From CALLPQ01 sp038531745 (GTDB taxonomy: Bacteria > Pseudomonadota > Alphaproteobacteria > Caulobacterales > Parvularculaceae): a stretch of DNA of 64,000 nt. The notes beneath the pieces were generated by a model. It did not search any database. It saw only the letters and a program-made list of their open reading frames with translations, and had not been told where the DNA came from. This document shows positions 8,120 to 17,634 of this stretch, one piece after another. The stretch covers positions 62,001-126,000 of the forward strand of contig JBCBBJ010000009.1 of NCBI GenBank assembly GCA_038531745.1, written 5' to 3'. Numbering within the stretch: position 1 is the first letter of the stretch; every line of letters starts with the position of its first letter. The position numbers were made by a program, and so were the translations under genes.

Positions 8120-9949
8120 ATGAGGGAAAGATGCGCCGTGCACATACCGAAGTTGCTCACAGACTATGAGGGTTTCCTCAGAATTGAAGAGAATGACCGC
8201 GCCGGTGTAAAGCTGCGGGTGCGCGCCCTTTACAGCTTTGGGCTGATCTTTGTCGGCATTCAGATTCTCAATATCATTGGGATGACAATCACCTATCACC
8301 AATGGACCGGTGACCATACGATTGCTGTTGTGGTGTCATTGGTTGTCCTTGGCATGATCCAATTGCTCCGATTTTTTCGCAATTTCACCCTTATTGCTGG
8401 CGCTTTAACGGCATTGTGCTGCGCGGGTGTTCTTGCTTCGTCTCTGCCTGATCATACGGGTATTCACTCGGCGCTTCTTCCGCTTTTAATCCTGATGCCG
8501 CTTTTGTGTGCGTTTGTGGCGGGGCCGGTCATGGCACTGATCAGCGGTGTTTTCATCGTCGCTGTTCTCACGATCATGTATAGCTGTACGGTCCTGCATC
8601 CAGACGCGGCGCTGGCACCACTCGCCGATCGATCAATTCAACGCTATATTCAGGCTGTTTTCTGCGTCTTTCTTGTCTCTGGTCTCTCGGCAATTTTCAG
8701 CGCGACCACATTTCGTGCTCTTGATTTGTTGGAAGAGAACGTTCTGAAAGCGCGAAGTGCAGAACAGGCAAAATCGACTTTTCTTGCGGCCATGAGCCAC
8801 GAATTGCGCACGCCCATGAATGGCGTTCTTGGTCTGATTGATGTTCTTGACGGCACGCCGCTCGATCCAGAGCAACGAAAATTACTCCGTACCGTGAACT
8901 CCTCAGGCCGGTCTCTTCTCGCGATACTCAACGATGTGCTCGACCTTTCCAAAATAGAGGCTGGAAAGCTTGAAATTGAGACACAGACCTTTTCGCTCCA
9001 TGATTTAGTTGATGATGTCTCTGCCTCTTGGCGCGCTGCCGCCCACGCAAAGGGTCTCGACTTTACCTTGGAGAAGGCCGACAAGCTGCCAGATAGGGTG
9101 CAGGGGGATGATCTGCGCCTCCGTCAGATTTTGACCAATCTTCTTTCCAATGCGATCAAGTTTACCAATGATGGCGCCGTGTCACTGTCAGTGGCGACGG
9201 AGCCTCTCCCCACCGATGAAAGTAGCGTTACCTTTTGCGTGCGCGATACTGGGTTAGGCATCAGCCCTGATCAATGTGATCGGATCTTCCTCGCGTTTGA
9301 ACAAGCCGATGCGGGTATCACACGCCATTTCGGTGGAACAGGGCTTGGACTTTCTATCTGTAAAAAGCTTTCCACCATGATGGAGGGAAGCCTGACTGTT
9401 CAGTCAGTACTCGGTGAAGGCTCGTGTTTTACCCTCAACGTACCGCTGCGCCGCCTGGCCAAAGCCCCAACTGAGAAAACCACAGACTTTACAGCGGATC
9501 ATTTAGACACAATGCGCGCAGCCCTGGCCGGTCGCAGTGTTCTGATTGTTGAAGATAACCTCACCAATCAGCTCGTGGCGCAGCACATGCTCAAAGCCCT
9601 CGGGATCGAAACTGTCACCACGCCAAACGGGGCCGATGCCCTAGATATCATCCGTACCCGGTCATTTGATGCAATTTTGATGGACAAGCATATGCCCGTT
9701 ATGGATGGCCTCACCACTTTGCACAATCTGCGTGGTTGCGCAGAGCCTTATGCGTTGACACCCGTTATTGCGTGTACGGCCGATGCTATGGATGGCGAAC
9801 GTGTTGATCTGTTGTCACGGGGCTTTGACGGCTTCGTCTCCAAACCACTTTCTGAAACGTCTCTGGTGACCGCCCTGTATTCCGCAATGGGTCTAAAGCA
9901 TCGCGATGCGAGTGATACTAGCGATCCTAAAGACGCACAGGTCGCCTGA
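8120..9949 (+). CDS. Hybrid sensor histidine kinase with receiver domain
   Basis: This 609-residue protein has about six hydrophobic segments between residues 30 and 205. Next comes a HisKA domain with the phospho-accepting His227 in MSHELRTPMNG, then an ATPase domain (N-box LSNAIKFT, GTGLGLSICKKL), and a C-terminal receiver with phospho-acceptor Asp522 in LMDKHMPVMDG. There is no PAS domain and no histidine phosphotransfer domain, and no partner regulator next to it. GTG 8138 is an alternative start and lies 12 bases after GAGG, whereas ATG 8120 lacks a good ribosome site. The signal sensed by the membrane region cannot be told. Confidence 0.92.
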   Translation: MRERCAVHIPKLLTDYEGFLRIEENDRAGVKLRVRALYSFGLIFVGIQILNIIGMTITYHQWTGDHTIAVVVSLVVLGMIQLLRFFRNFTLIAGALTALCCAGVLASSLPDHTGIHSALLPLLILMPLLCAFVAGPVMALISGVFIVAVLTIMYSCTVLHPDAALAPLADRSIQRYIQAVFCVFLVSGLSAIFSATTFRALDLLEENVLKARSAEQAKSTFLAAMSHELRTPMNGVLGLIDVLDGTPLDPEQRKLLRTVNSSGRSLLAILNDVLDLSKIEAGKLEIETQTFSLHDLVDDVSASWRAAAHAKGLDFTLEKADKLPDRVQGDDLRLRQILTNLLSNAIKFTNDGAVSLSVATEPLPTDESSVTFCVRDTGLGISPDQCDRIFLAFEQADAGITRHFGGTGLGLSICKKLSTMMEGSLTVQSVLGEGSCFTLNVPLRRLAKAPTEKTTDFTADHLDTMRAALAGRSVLIVEDNLTNQLVAQHMLKALGIETVTTPNGADALDIIRTRSFDAILMDKHMPVMDGLTTLHNLRGCAEPYALTPVIACTADAMDGERVDLLSRGFDGFVSKPLSETSLVTALYSAMGLKHRDASDTSDPKDAQVA

Positions 9950-9961
9950 AGCGGGCGAGTT

Positions 9962-10516
9962 CTAATCTGCGCCGCCCACAGCATCGCGTAGTTTTGCTTG
10001 AACAGCGCGGATGCGTGCAGCATTGGCCCCGAGATCCGACCGACCGACCCGGCTTTTTGACCGCATATCAATCCGTGTACTGTTAGCTGCCGATATATCC
10101 ACGCGGACCCTCACAACAAAATCATCAACGAATCGAAAGAAATCGGACGTGTGGGTCGTCTCAATAGTTCCGGCGTCTGCGTCACGTGCGATCACGTCAA
10201 ACCCCTCCATAGACTGGAGAACTGATAGCGCAGCTTGGAAAACCACGCCGCCCTCAGCCGGTAGTATGAGTGGCTCGATATCGGGATAAAGGCTCTCCTG
10301 CTGTGCACGGACAGTCGACCCGCCCACTGTCTGTGCGCCTGTATACTCTGGCGGATTTTTTCGTTTTATCGACGCCGATGCGCCCGCAACAATCTGCGGC
10401 GGATCATCAAAATCGGTGGTCAGATCATGTATTGGATGTTGGCTGGCAAGGTAAGCGCCATAAGCCACCGCGCCAACCGCACCAATGCCGGCAACAATCA
10501 ATAATGTCTTTATCAT
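9962..10516 (-). CDS. DUF1499 domain protein, membrane-anchored
   Basis: The 184-residue protein has an N-terminal hydrophobic anchor (IKTLLIVAGIGAVGAVAYGAYL) and then a DUF1499-type domain. Marks of the family are the opening HPIHDLTTDFDDPP, the FVDDFVVRV strand, and RSKSRVGRSDLGANAARI near the C-terminus. It is a shorter paralogue of the next gene upstream on the same strand (10557-11315), with 40 bases between them; the two probably form one transcript. The biochemical role of DUF1499 is not established. It would face the periplasm if the anchor is a signal-anchor. Confidence 0.85.
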   Translation of the reverse strand: MIKTLLIVAGIGAVGAVAYGAYLASQHPIHDLTTDFDDPPQIVAGASASIKRKNPPEYTGAQTVGGSTVRAQQESLYPDIEPLILPAEGGVVFQAALSVLQSMEGFDVIARDADAGTIETTHTSDFFRFVDDFVVRVRVDISAANSTRIDMRSKSRVGRSDLGANAARIRAVQAKLRDAVGGAD

Positions 10517-10556
10517 GCTTTCACTTTCTCAGTGTGGGGCGTGGCTGGTTAACGGC

Positions 10557-11315
10557 CTATCCCGCTGGATTAAGCCGATCATCAAGTCTTTTCTGGAATG
10601 CTTTAATCCGCGCCACATTGGCCCCAAGATCAGACCGACCAATGCGTGATTTTGACCGCAGATCAACCCGCACATCGCCATTTGGTATGGTCTGAATACG
10701 AACGATAAAATCATCAACAAATCCGAACCAGGGCGATGTATACGCCGCTTCCAACCGGCCGGCATTTTTGTCCGTGGTAAGAACATCCATCTTCATGGCG
10801 AGCAACGTGTCCGCTGCCGCGTCAAAGACTGTATCCGCCGGGGATTTGAAAATCTGCGCTTGCAAATCTGGATAGAGTTCCTGCTGCCAGCGGATCACCG
10901 ATTTGCCGGTGTCGCCATAGGGGGCGTCACCGGCATAGTTCGGCGGGTTTGATCGCTCGGCACTTGCAGCCGCAATGATTGCCGGGGGATCGGTAAAATC
11001 CGTCGTTAAATCATGGATGGGGTTCGCGGGCCCGCGCGCCCGTTGCTCGGTGAGCATATAGGTCAAACCACCACTCATCCCGATGGCAAGAAGGCATACC
11101 ATCAACACGGACCGCTGACGGGAAACAAGGCCAATCACCAAGGCCACCGCACTAGCGATGCCTCCATAGGCGAGCCAAGGACCCACAGTGCGCAAAATGG
11201 TAAAAGCGTCGCCCAGCCCCCAAAGACCAAAACGATAGCCCGGCCCCGCCGCCATCACCGCCACGCCGAGTAAAACAGTGACGATGGCCACCAGTAGGAT
11301 CACGATACGTATCAT
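10557..11315 (-). CDS. DUF1499 domain protein with N-terminal membrane helices
   Basis: This 252-residue protein has three hydrophobic segments in the first 100 residues (IVILLVAIVTVLLGVAVMAA; a second around 45-65; LVCLLAIGMSGGLTYML-type third). A DUF1499 domain follows, beginning NPIHDLTTDFTDPP and ending RSKSRIGRSDLGANVARI. It shares these blocks with its downstream neighbour, so the pair looks like a tandem duplication in which one copy gained or lost membrane segments. ATG 11315 lies 4 bases after GGAAAAGG; a TTG seven codons upstream is less likely. Function unknown. Confidence 0.84.
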   Translation of the reverse strand: MIRIVILLVAIVTVLLGVAVMAAGPGYRFGLWGLGDAFTILRTVGPWLAYGGIASAVALVIGLVSRQRSVLMVCLLAIGMSGGLTYMLTEQRARGPANPIHDLTTDFTDPPAIIAAASAERSNPPNYAGDAPYGDTGKSVIRWQQELYPDLQAQIFKSPADTVFDAAADTLLAMKMDVLTTDKNAGRLEAAYTSPWFGFVDDFIVRIQTIPNGDVRVDLRSKSRIGRSDLGANVARIKAFQKRLDDRLNPAG

Positions 11316-11347
11316 TTTACCTTTTCCAATTCGCAAGCCAGTTGAAT

Positions 11348-12748
11348 TTATTCATTCGTGCTGTCGAGAAGATCAAGCGCCGCCGCTGTCATTGCTTCGA
11401 CGCCCATTTTCAATGTTGGCTCCGGCACAGGGGCAAAGAATGGCGAATGAATTGAGGGCGGTGTCGGCCCGTCCCCAGCCTTGGCGCGCGCAAAATCACC
11501 AGGGTCCGCACCGCCAAGCCAGAATATAAAAGACGGAATTTTCTCATCCGTTTGGGAAAAATAGGCAAAATCCTCTCCGCCCATCACCGGCGCCGCTTCA
11601 ATGATCCGTTCCCCACCAAAACGGCCCTTGAACACGTCAACAACCTTTGTAGTAAGCGCCGGATCATTATAAGTGGCGATCAGGTTGTCCTCCTCGATTT
11701 TAATTTCGGGATAGAGGTCTTCGGGCAAGCCGGCCGACGCGGCCTGTGCCCGCGCGGTGCGCGTAATACCTTCCAAAAGACGTTCACGTACCTCTTCTTT
11801 ATAGGAACGAACGGTCAGCTTCAGGTGCGCCTCGTCGGGGATAATGTTATGCTTATACCCCGCGCGGAAGGACCCAACGGTGATGACGCCTGCCTCCAGG
11901 GGATCGACCTCCCGCGCCACAATCGATTGCAGGGTTGTGACGATCCGGGAACCAATAAGAATGGGGTCCACGGCAAGATGGGGGACCGCGCCGTGCCCGC
12001 CTACGCCTTTGACGATGATGTCTACACTATCCACGGCGGCGAGTGCATAGCCTGGGGTGTACGCGATTGTGCCCGCGGGCGCGGCCCCGCTCACATGCAG
12101 TGCAAGATTGTAGTCAGGCGTTGGCATCCGATCAAAAAGACCATCGTCAAGCATCGCCAGGGCGCCAGTTCCCGTCTCTTCCGCTGGCTGCGCAACCATG
12201 ACCAGCGTACCAGACCAGGTATCTTTGGCCGCAATCAGTTGCCGCGCAGTCCCCAGAAACACACTCATATGCACATCATGGCCGCAGGCATGCATCACCG
12301 GTGCATCATTTCCTAGATAGTCCTTAGACGTTACTTTACTGGCATAGGCGACGCCGGTTTTTTCTTCCAATGGCAAGCCATCCATATCGGCGCGCACCAA
12401 TACGGTTGGCCCCGCCCCATTCTCGAAAACCGCAATAATGCCATAGCCGCCGACCCCGGCCAAAACCTCGCCCGCATCGGCAATGGCTTTATTGCGCACC
12501 CATTCGGCGCCAATGTTTTCCTGCACCGAAAACCCAAGTGATTTAAGCGATTTGGCAATACGCTTTGCGCTTTTTTCCTCTCGATAGGAAAGCTCAGGAT
12601 TGGCATGGAAATATTTGTAGTGCTTTTCCACCGCCGCATAATCTTCCGCCACCGCTTCGCGCAAATCATCGGCATAGGAAGCCTGGCCAGCCAGGGCGGC
12701 ATGGCCGACCGTCAATAGTGCTATGGATGCCAACATCAAAGACCGCAT
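11348..12748 (-). CDS. Secreted M20-family amidohydrolase/peptidase
   Basis: The 466-residue protein begins with a signal peptide (MRSLMLASIALLTVGHAALAG), so it is exported. Metal-site motifs of the M20D type are visible: MHACGHDVHM, QPAEETGTGA, and a later His in APVMGGEDFAYF context. Such enzymes hydrolyse N-acyl amino acids or small peptides with two divalent metals. ATG 12748 follows AAGGAG by 6 bases; a TTG six codons upstream is the ribosome site itself and is rejected. A second exported hydrolase gene lies just upstream on the same strand. The substrate cannot be predicted. Confidence 0.9.
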   Translation of the reverse strand: MRSLMLASIALLTVGHAALAGQASYADDLREAVAEDYAAVEKHYKYFHANPELSYREEKSAKRIAKSLKSLGFSVQENIGAEWVRNKAIADAGEVLAGVGGYGIIAVFENGAGPTVLVRADMDGLPLEEKTGVAYASKVTSKDYLGNDAPVMHACGHDVHMSVFLGTARQLIAAKDTWSGTLVMVAQPAEETGTGALAMLDDGLFDRMPTPDYNLALHVSGAAPAGTIAYTPGYALAAVDSVDIIVKGVGGHGAVPHLAVDPILIGSRIVTTLQSIVAREVDPLEAGVITVGSFRAGYKHNIIPDEAHLKLTVRSYKEEVRERLLEGITRTARAQAASAGLPEDLYPEIKIEEDNLIATYNDPALTTKVVDVFKGRFGGERIIEAAPVMGGEDFAYFSQTDEKIPSFIFWLGGADPGDFARAKAGDGPTPPSIHSPFFAPVPEPTLKMGVEAMTAAALDLLDSTNE

Positions 12749-12821
12749 GGCTGTTCTCCTTTTCAATTCTTCAATCTGACTACCGGTGATTTGAGCCTAC
12801 CACCTGTCTTCGCTATACAGA

Positions 12822-14456
12822 CTAATTTGGCTCGATGAGTGGCATCGGGCCGTCGGCAATCCCCGCCTTTGCCTTAGCGGCGGCAACGTCCGCCTTTATT
12901 TCTGTGCGCAACTTATAACCATCAAAGATTACGCCGTCACGGATAATGGTTTCAACACCGCCGGTGCGCACGGCCTTGTTTTCGCCGTTGAGCTTGATGT
13001 GTCCGGTTGCATATAAGGTTTTTAGATTGGCCAGGGGGTTTTGCGAAACAATAATCATATCGGCGCGTTTACCCACCTGAATAGAGCCCGTTTCATCAGC
13101 GACGCCCAAAATCTTTGCCCCGATCAGGGTTGCCGCCCGCATAACCTCCAACGCGGAGAACCCGGCCTCGCGCAGCATTTCAAGCTCCTGAATATAGCCA
13201 AAGCCGTAGGTTGAGTAGATGTAACCCGCATCCTCACCGACGCCCACCTGACCGCCGCGATTTTTGTACTCATTAATAAAACGCATCCATTTTTGATAAT
13301 TGTTGCGCCAGGCAATTTCCTGCTCCGTCCCCCAATCAAACCAATAGGACCCGTGGGCGTTGCGGTCTGGCGCAAAAAAGGCCCACAGGCTTGGCAGGGT
13401 ATAGGTGTCATGCCATTCGGCGCGGCGCGAACGCATCCAATCACGGCTGGCCATATAAATTGAAAAGGTGGGGATAATCGAAAATTTCCGTTCAAGGAGT
13501 GTATTACGCACATGGTTCCAGTGATCCGACCCCTGATCAGCCGCTTGCGCCCAAAGAACACCGGCCTGTTCAAAGCGGTGTTGTTCATTGTGATAAACAT
13601 AATCGGCGGGATAATCCTGTAAGACCCGATCTTCAAACAAGGCCTCCGGCAGGCCATACCAATGTTCCATGGAGCCTAGGCCGTGGGCGGATGTATTTAA
13701 CACATTCGCGTGGGCCACATCTAGCTGCGCGTGGTGCATGGTTGTTTTGAGACCGAGCTTCCTGGCTTCCTCAAGCCCGGCCCATAGAATTTCTTCCGGC
13801 GCACCAAAGAACTTTACACCGATTGCCCCTTCGCGCTTTAGGGCGCGGATGCGTTGGCGGGCTTGTTCCGGCGTATTCACATCCGGCGCCGCCCAGCCGC
13901 GAAAGACAGGGTAGGGATAAATCCGCGGGCCATATTCGCACCCAGCTTCAATGCTGGTGTTCAACTCCGCTGTCCAACGTGCTCCTTTGCTATTGCCCAA
14001 TTCGCGGACACTGGTGATGCCGTGGGCAAGCCATAGCTTCAGGATATATTGATATGGCACACCTTGACCACTGTCCGTATCGTGAATGTGCCCATGCAGA
14101 TTAATAAAACCGGGGAGCACATATTTGCCAGTGGCATCAATCTCATGGGTTCCGGGCGCCAGGCGGCGGGCATCAATCGGCATGATACCCGGTGCCCCAA
14201 TATTCCGAATTTGCGTGATACGCCCCTTTTCCACGGCGATATCCATAGGCCCCTGTGGCGGGGCGCCCGTGCCGTCAATCAGAATTGCATTTCGGATGAC
14301 CAGTCGCTCGTGGGGTCCATCAACCCAGTTGGGTTGCGATATCTCAGCGCCTTGCGCAGAGGCGTCATCGCTGCCCCAGACCCCTGTGACGATGCCCAGC
14401 ATCAGCGACACAGAAATAAGCGAAAGTCTTGCCGTGGTGAACGATAACGCGCCCAT
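12822..14456 (-). CDS. Secreted metal-dependent amidohydrolase
   Basis: The 544-residue protein has a hydrophobic N-terminal segment ending near residue 35 (signal peptide). An amidohydrolase-superfamily TIM barrel of the imidazolonepropionase-like type follows. The HxH metal motif is in INLHGHIHDT, a possible bridging Lys in GVKFFGAPEE, further His in TMHHAQLD, and the Asp in GVGEDAGY. The C-terminal GSIQVGKRADMIIV is the usual family signature. ATG 14456 is preceded by AAGGGG at 4 bases. It is 73 bases upstream of the M20 gene on the same strand, and the two may act together on a scavenged amide or dipeptide; that link is inference. Confidence 0.9.
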   Translation of the reverse strand: MGALSFTTARLSLISVSLMLGIVTGVWGSDDASAQGAEISQPNWVDGPHERLVIRNAILIDGTGAPPQGPMDIAVEKGRITQIRNIGAPGIMPIDARRLAPGTHEIDATGKYVLPGFINLHGHIHDTDSGQGVPYQYILKLWLAHGITSVRELGNSKGARWTAELNTSIEAGCEYGPRIYPYPVFRGWAAPDVNTPEQARQRIRALKREGAIGVKFFGAPEEILWAGLEEARKLGLKTTMHHAQLDVAHANVLNTSAHGLGSMEHWYGLPEALFEDRVLQDYPADYVYHNEQHRFEQAGVLWAQAADQGSDHWNHVRNTLLERKFSIIPTFSIYMASRDWMRSRRAEWHDTYTLPSLWAFFAPDRNAHGSYWFDWGTEQEIAWRNNYQKWMRFINEYKNRGGQVGVGEDAGYIYSTYGFGYIQELEMLREAGFSALEVMRAATLIGAKILGVADETGSIQVGKRADMIIVSQNPLANLKTLYATGHIKLNGENKAVRTGGVETIIRDGVIFDGYKLRTEIKADVAAAKAKAGIADGPMPLIEPN

Positions 14457-14613
14457 GGTGCCCCTTTTGAATCAATTCCCCGGCACAATATCACTTCATC
14501 GCAAAATTACATCCATTCCCCGCAGGCCCGGTGGCAGAGGGCAAAACAGCCATTGACTACAATCGTCATCGATGCGAAGGCTACGGGTGTCGACGATGAG
14601 GAGCGCCCCCCCC

Positions 14614-15063
14614 ATGGCCAAAGAAAAACCACCCAAAGAGGCGTCGAAACGCCGGAAAGAAAAACAACGCGCCCCGAGCGAGCAGTCGCCGGAGCGGATT
14701 ACCCCGGCGGAGCAGGCTATTATGGATGTGCTATGGCAGCGCGCGCCGCTTGCCGCCGCCGATGTAATGACGGCCCTACGCACTGAAAAAGACTGGACTC
14801 CCACAACAGTCAAAACACTGTTGAGCCGTCTGGTTGAAAAAGGAGTCGTTGAGACGGCCCGCGACGGGCGACGTTTCCTTTATTCACCGCGGCTCGCCCG
14901 CGCCCATTACGAACGATCCATGACCCATTCTTTTGTTGACCGCCTGTTTGGCGGCCGGGCGGCACCGCTTGTGGCACATCTTGCCGACGCTGAACGGCTT
15001 ACCGATGAGGATATTGCCGAACTCGATGCCTTATTGGAGGAGTTGAAAAATGATCGGCGCTGA
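14614..15063 (+). CDS. BlaI/MecI/CopY-family winged-helix repressor
   Basis: This small regulator has a basic N-terminal tail (residues 1-35, Lys/Arg/Glu-rich) and then the BlaI winged helix: ITPAEQAIMDVLWQRAPLAAA, DWTPTTVKTLLSRLVEKGVV, GRRFLYSPRL. A C-terminal dimerisation and cleavage region follows. In this family the partner metallopeptidase inactivates the repressor. ATG 14614 lies 10 bases after AGGAG and gives 149 residues; ATG 14572 or 14596 would add 8-14 residues. Its 3' end overlaps the next gene by 14 bases, so repressor and sensor are coupled. No beta-lactamase gene is nearby, so the regulon may be elsewhere. Confidence 0.9.
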   Translation: MAKEKPPKEASKRRKEKQRAPSEQSPERITPAEQAIMDVLWQRAPLAAADVMTALRTEKDWTPTTVKTLLSRLVEKGVVETARDGRRFLYSPRLARAHYERSMTHSFVDRLFGGRAAPLVAHLADAERLTDEDIAELDALLEELKNDRR

Positions 15064-17425
15064 TCTTTTTGCGTGGCTGGTGGAAACAAGTATTGCACTT
15101 GCGCTCATCACCGGTCTGGTCCTTCTGGTCCGCAAGCCCGTGTCCCGTCATATCGGCCCCAATGCTGCTTATGCTCTGTGGCTATTGCCGTTGATCAGGC
15201 TTTTCCTGCCGGACCTTGCCCTCCTCCCCGCAGTTGAACCGGGAGAAGGGCCAGTGAATGGCGTATCAATTGAATATGTTGAACCAAACCTTGCGCTAGC
15301 GCCTACCGGGCAAGAGACAAGCCTGAGATACCGAGACAGTGGCGCTATCATCAAAGACCAAGACTCTGCGCCAAGCAAACCAGCGCCCACAGACAATTTG
15401 TATAGAGATCGATCCTATATGGAGGTGCCAGAGGCATCGGGGATCGTTGCCCCCTTATCGTCTATGGCGCGGCCGGCAAGACCGTCATTTTCAGCGCTAT
15501 CGCCAACGGTCTTTATCACGGCTGGTTTCGTGGTGTGGCTCGGGGTGGCTTGTTTATGGCTCACAGCCATGTTCTGCCGGCAAGGATTGCTTCACCGAAG
15601 CCTAAGGCGTGCATCGCGGCCAGCCGATAACACGCTGCGCTCCCAAATTGAGGCGATCTGCGCGGAGCTTGGGATCAAACGCACCATTCGGGTCCGCGTT
15701 TGTAAGCAGCGGGTACACTGCGACAACCCACGGGGCGAAGTTAGTGATGTTCCCGTCGTTATGGGCCCCCTCGTGATGGGGTTAGTCCGCCCCACAATCA
15801 TTCTGCCCGCGCGATTTGATACTCTCTACACGGCTAATGAGCAGCATATGACTTTATTGCATGAATGCATGCATGTGCGGCGCGGCGATTTATGGGTCAC
15901 GTTGGCGGCTTTGTGCTTTCGGGCGCTAAATTGGCATAATCCGCTGGTGCACGCCGCATGGCGATCTTTCCGTGCAGATCAGGAAGCTGCGTGCGACGCC
16001 AGCGTGCTGCGCACGCTCTCACAGCCGATACCGGCAGCCAACAAAACTGCTGGCACCAAGCAGGCGGGTCAATATCAGGCGCGAATACCCGGCGGCCTTG
16101 TTGATTACGGCAGTGCCCTGATCAAATCGGCACGTCTCGCGGCAGACCATATGGCCAGCGTTCGGGCCCTACCGACCCCATCCTTAATTCACCAGCATTC
16201 ATCCACCCAAGTGAAGGAGCGTCTTATGCTGATCAAAACCAGTGGTGATCGAAATCGTTTTCTTGAGGCTGGCGTTGCGCTGGCCGCCCTCGCTGTGGGG
16301 CTTGGCCTGACGGCAAACTACACACACGCGGCGCAACTAACACCGGAGAAAAGTCAGCCTGTAAGCGAAGCGGCAAAAAAGGACAAAAAACCGACGCCAG
16401 AAACTGACAAACAGGAAAGCTTTTCCGTCTATATCGACAATGATGAAGACATCATAAGCATCAATGGCAACACCTTGACCAAAGAAGAGCTCAACGATGT
16501 TCTTGCTGCTTTAGAGGATATGGATTTTTCTGGTTTTGCAGACCGGTTTAATGATCTTGATCTTGATCTCGACCTCGACCTTGATCTTGATGGTATTGAA
16601 GACGCCATTGAACTGGCCGGTGACCGTTTTGCTTTCGCGTTTGGTGCGGAAATTGAAGACCTTATCGGCAATTCAATCACCGAGGATAACATCATCCGTA
16701 TGGTGACGGGCGGCGACAATCGCTTTTCCTTTTATATCAATGATCAACAGGCAGATAAAAGTAAAATCGCCAAGCCATTCAAATTTAAGCGCACCAACGA
16801 TGAGATTATTCTCCGAACGGGTGACTCAGAAAATTTGAGGGTTGAACGCGATGGCGAGAATCTCATCGTTAATGGCAAGACTGTTGATCTCAACCAATGC
16901 CAACAGGAAAACGGCCGGGACGCCAGTCTAATCCTCCGGGTTGATGATGGGCAGGATGGCGCGGTTGAAGTGATCTGTCAGAAAACCACCAAACCATTAT
17001 TCGCCAACCGTCACGGGTCCAATCGGGGGGCCTTCGCGCAGTCAATGGTCCTGAAAAACCGTCTCCAAGCCATGGAGAAAGATGCCGAACGTCAGGCGGC
17101 GAACGAACAGCGGAGCCTGGAGCGCACACGCGAGCGTGCCAATGAAATGGTTGAGCGCGCAAAAGATCGCGCAAAAGAGATGGTCGAACGCGCAGAACGG
17201 GCCGCGCGCGATGCTCAAATCCGCCAGCGTCGTGCAGCTACAGAACGGCAACGCGAAATTAGCCGTCTGCGCCGCGAATTGGAACGCCTTGAAGCCGAGG
17301 AAGAAACAACACCAACACGTCTAGCGCCGCGGCCCGCCCCGGCACCATTGCCAGAGCCCGCGCCATCGGCCGAGCCCGCCCCCACGATTGAGCCGGCGCC
17401 AGTACCACCCGTTCCTGCCCAATAG
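15050..17425 (+). CDS. BlaR1/MecR1-type M56 metallopeptidase sensor with unusual C-terminus
   Basis: The 791-residue protein has N-terminal membrane helices (about 10-55 and 145-180) and the M56 zinc motif H271-E-C-M-H275 with a downstream Glu in DQEAACDAS. A further membrane helix lies near 405-425. In place of a penicillin-binding sensor domain, the outer part holds an acidic segment with seven Asp-Leu pairs (about 500-515), a beta-rich region, a long charged coiled coil (about 665-755, ERTRERANEMVERAKDRAKE) and a Pro/Ala/Glu tail. It overlaps the BlaI-type gene and presumably cleaves that repressor on a signal. The coiled coil and tail suggest a cell-envelope or protein ligand, but this is inference. 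Confidence 0.88.
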   Translation: MIGADLFAWLVETSIALALITGLVLLVRKPVSRHIGPNAAYALWLLPLIRLFLPDLALLPAVEPGEGPVNGVSIEYVEPNLALAPTGQETSLRYRDSGAIIKDQDSAPSKPAPTDNLYRDRSYMEVPEASGIVAPLSSMARPARPSFSALSPTVFITAGFVVWLGVACLWLTAMFCRQGLLHRSLRRASRPADNTLRSQIEAICAELGIKRTIRVRVCKQRVHCDNPRGEVSDVPVVMGPLVMGLVRPTIILPARFDTLYTANEQHMTLLHECMHVRRGDLWVTLAALCFRALNWHNPLVHAAWRSFRADQEAACDASVLRTLSQPIPAANKTAGTKQAGQYQARIPGGLVDYGSALIKSARLAADHMASVRALPTPSLIHQHSSTQVKERLMLIKTSGDRNRFLEAGVALAALAVGLGLTANYTHAAQLTPEKSQPVSEAAKKDKKPTPETDKQESFSVYIDNDEDIISINGNTLTKEELNDVLAALEDMDFSGFADRFNDLDLDLDLDLDLDGIEDAIELAGDRFAFAFGAEIEDLIGNSITEDNIIRMVTGGDNRFSFYINDQQADKSKIAKPFKFKRTNDEIILRTGDSENLRVERDGENLIVNGKTVDLNQCQQENGRDASLILRVDDGQDGAVEVICQKTTKPLFANRHGSNRGAFAQSMVLKNRLQAMEKDAERQAANEQRSLERTRERANEMVERAKDRAKEMVERAERAARDAQIRQRRAATERQREISRLRRELERLEAEEETTPTRLAPRPAPAPLPEPAPSAEPAPTIEPAPVPPVPAQ
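16550..16594 (+). repeat. Short tandem Asp-Leu codon repeat inside the M56 gene
   Basis: Alternating GAT/GAC and CTT/CTC codons give seven Asp-Leu pairs in a row, from the GAT at about 16555 to GATGGT. Codon choice varies between units, so the run is not a pure DNA repeat and may be maintained by selection at the protein level. It lies in the predicted extracytoplasmic part of the sensor. Confidence 0.6.
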
Positions 17426-17501
17426 ATTGTAATCAGGGTACGAATATCTGGAAAAAAGGCTTTTTTAAGTGAAGATAAGGCAGTTTGGCGCCTAAGCCTC
17501 T

Positions 17502-17517
17502 AACCGAAAAATCGGTT
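17502..17517. terminator. Small stem-loop between converging genes
   Basis: AACCGA-AAAA-TCGGTT is a perfect 6-base stem in the 209-base gap between the M56 gene and metG, which converge here. It has no long T-run on either side, and an AAAAAA-GGC-TTTTTT element lies just before it (17452-17466). Either could help end transcription; the evidence is weak. The rest of the gap holds no convincing gene. Confidence 0.25.
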
Positions 17518-17634
17518 TCGTCTGTCGAAAACATGTCTTTTGAGAACCGGCGCGCAGCATACATTGGTTCGGGAGCACCGGAAGCACAGAAAAACGCGTT
17601 TGCAGACGACAAAAATAGATCTTTCAGTTGGGCT

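Noticed and set aside
8030..8317. 95-codon minus frame at the histidine kinase start
   Set aside because: It is antisense to the kinase N-terminus and has no recognisable domain.
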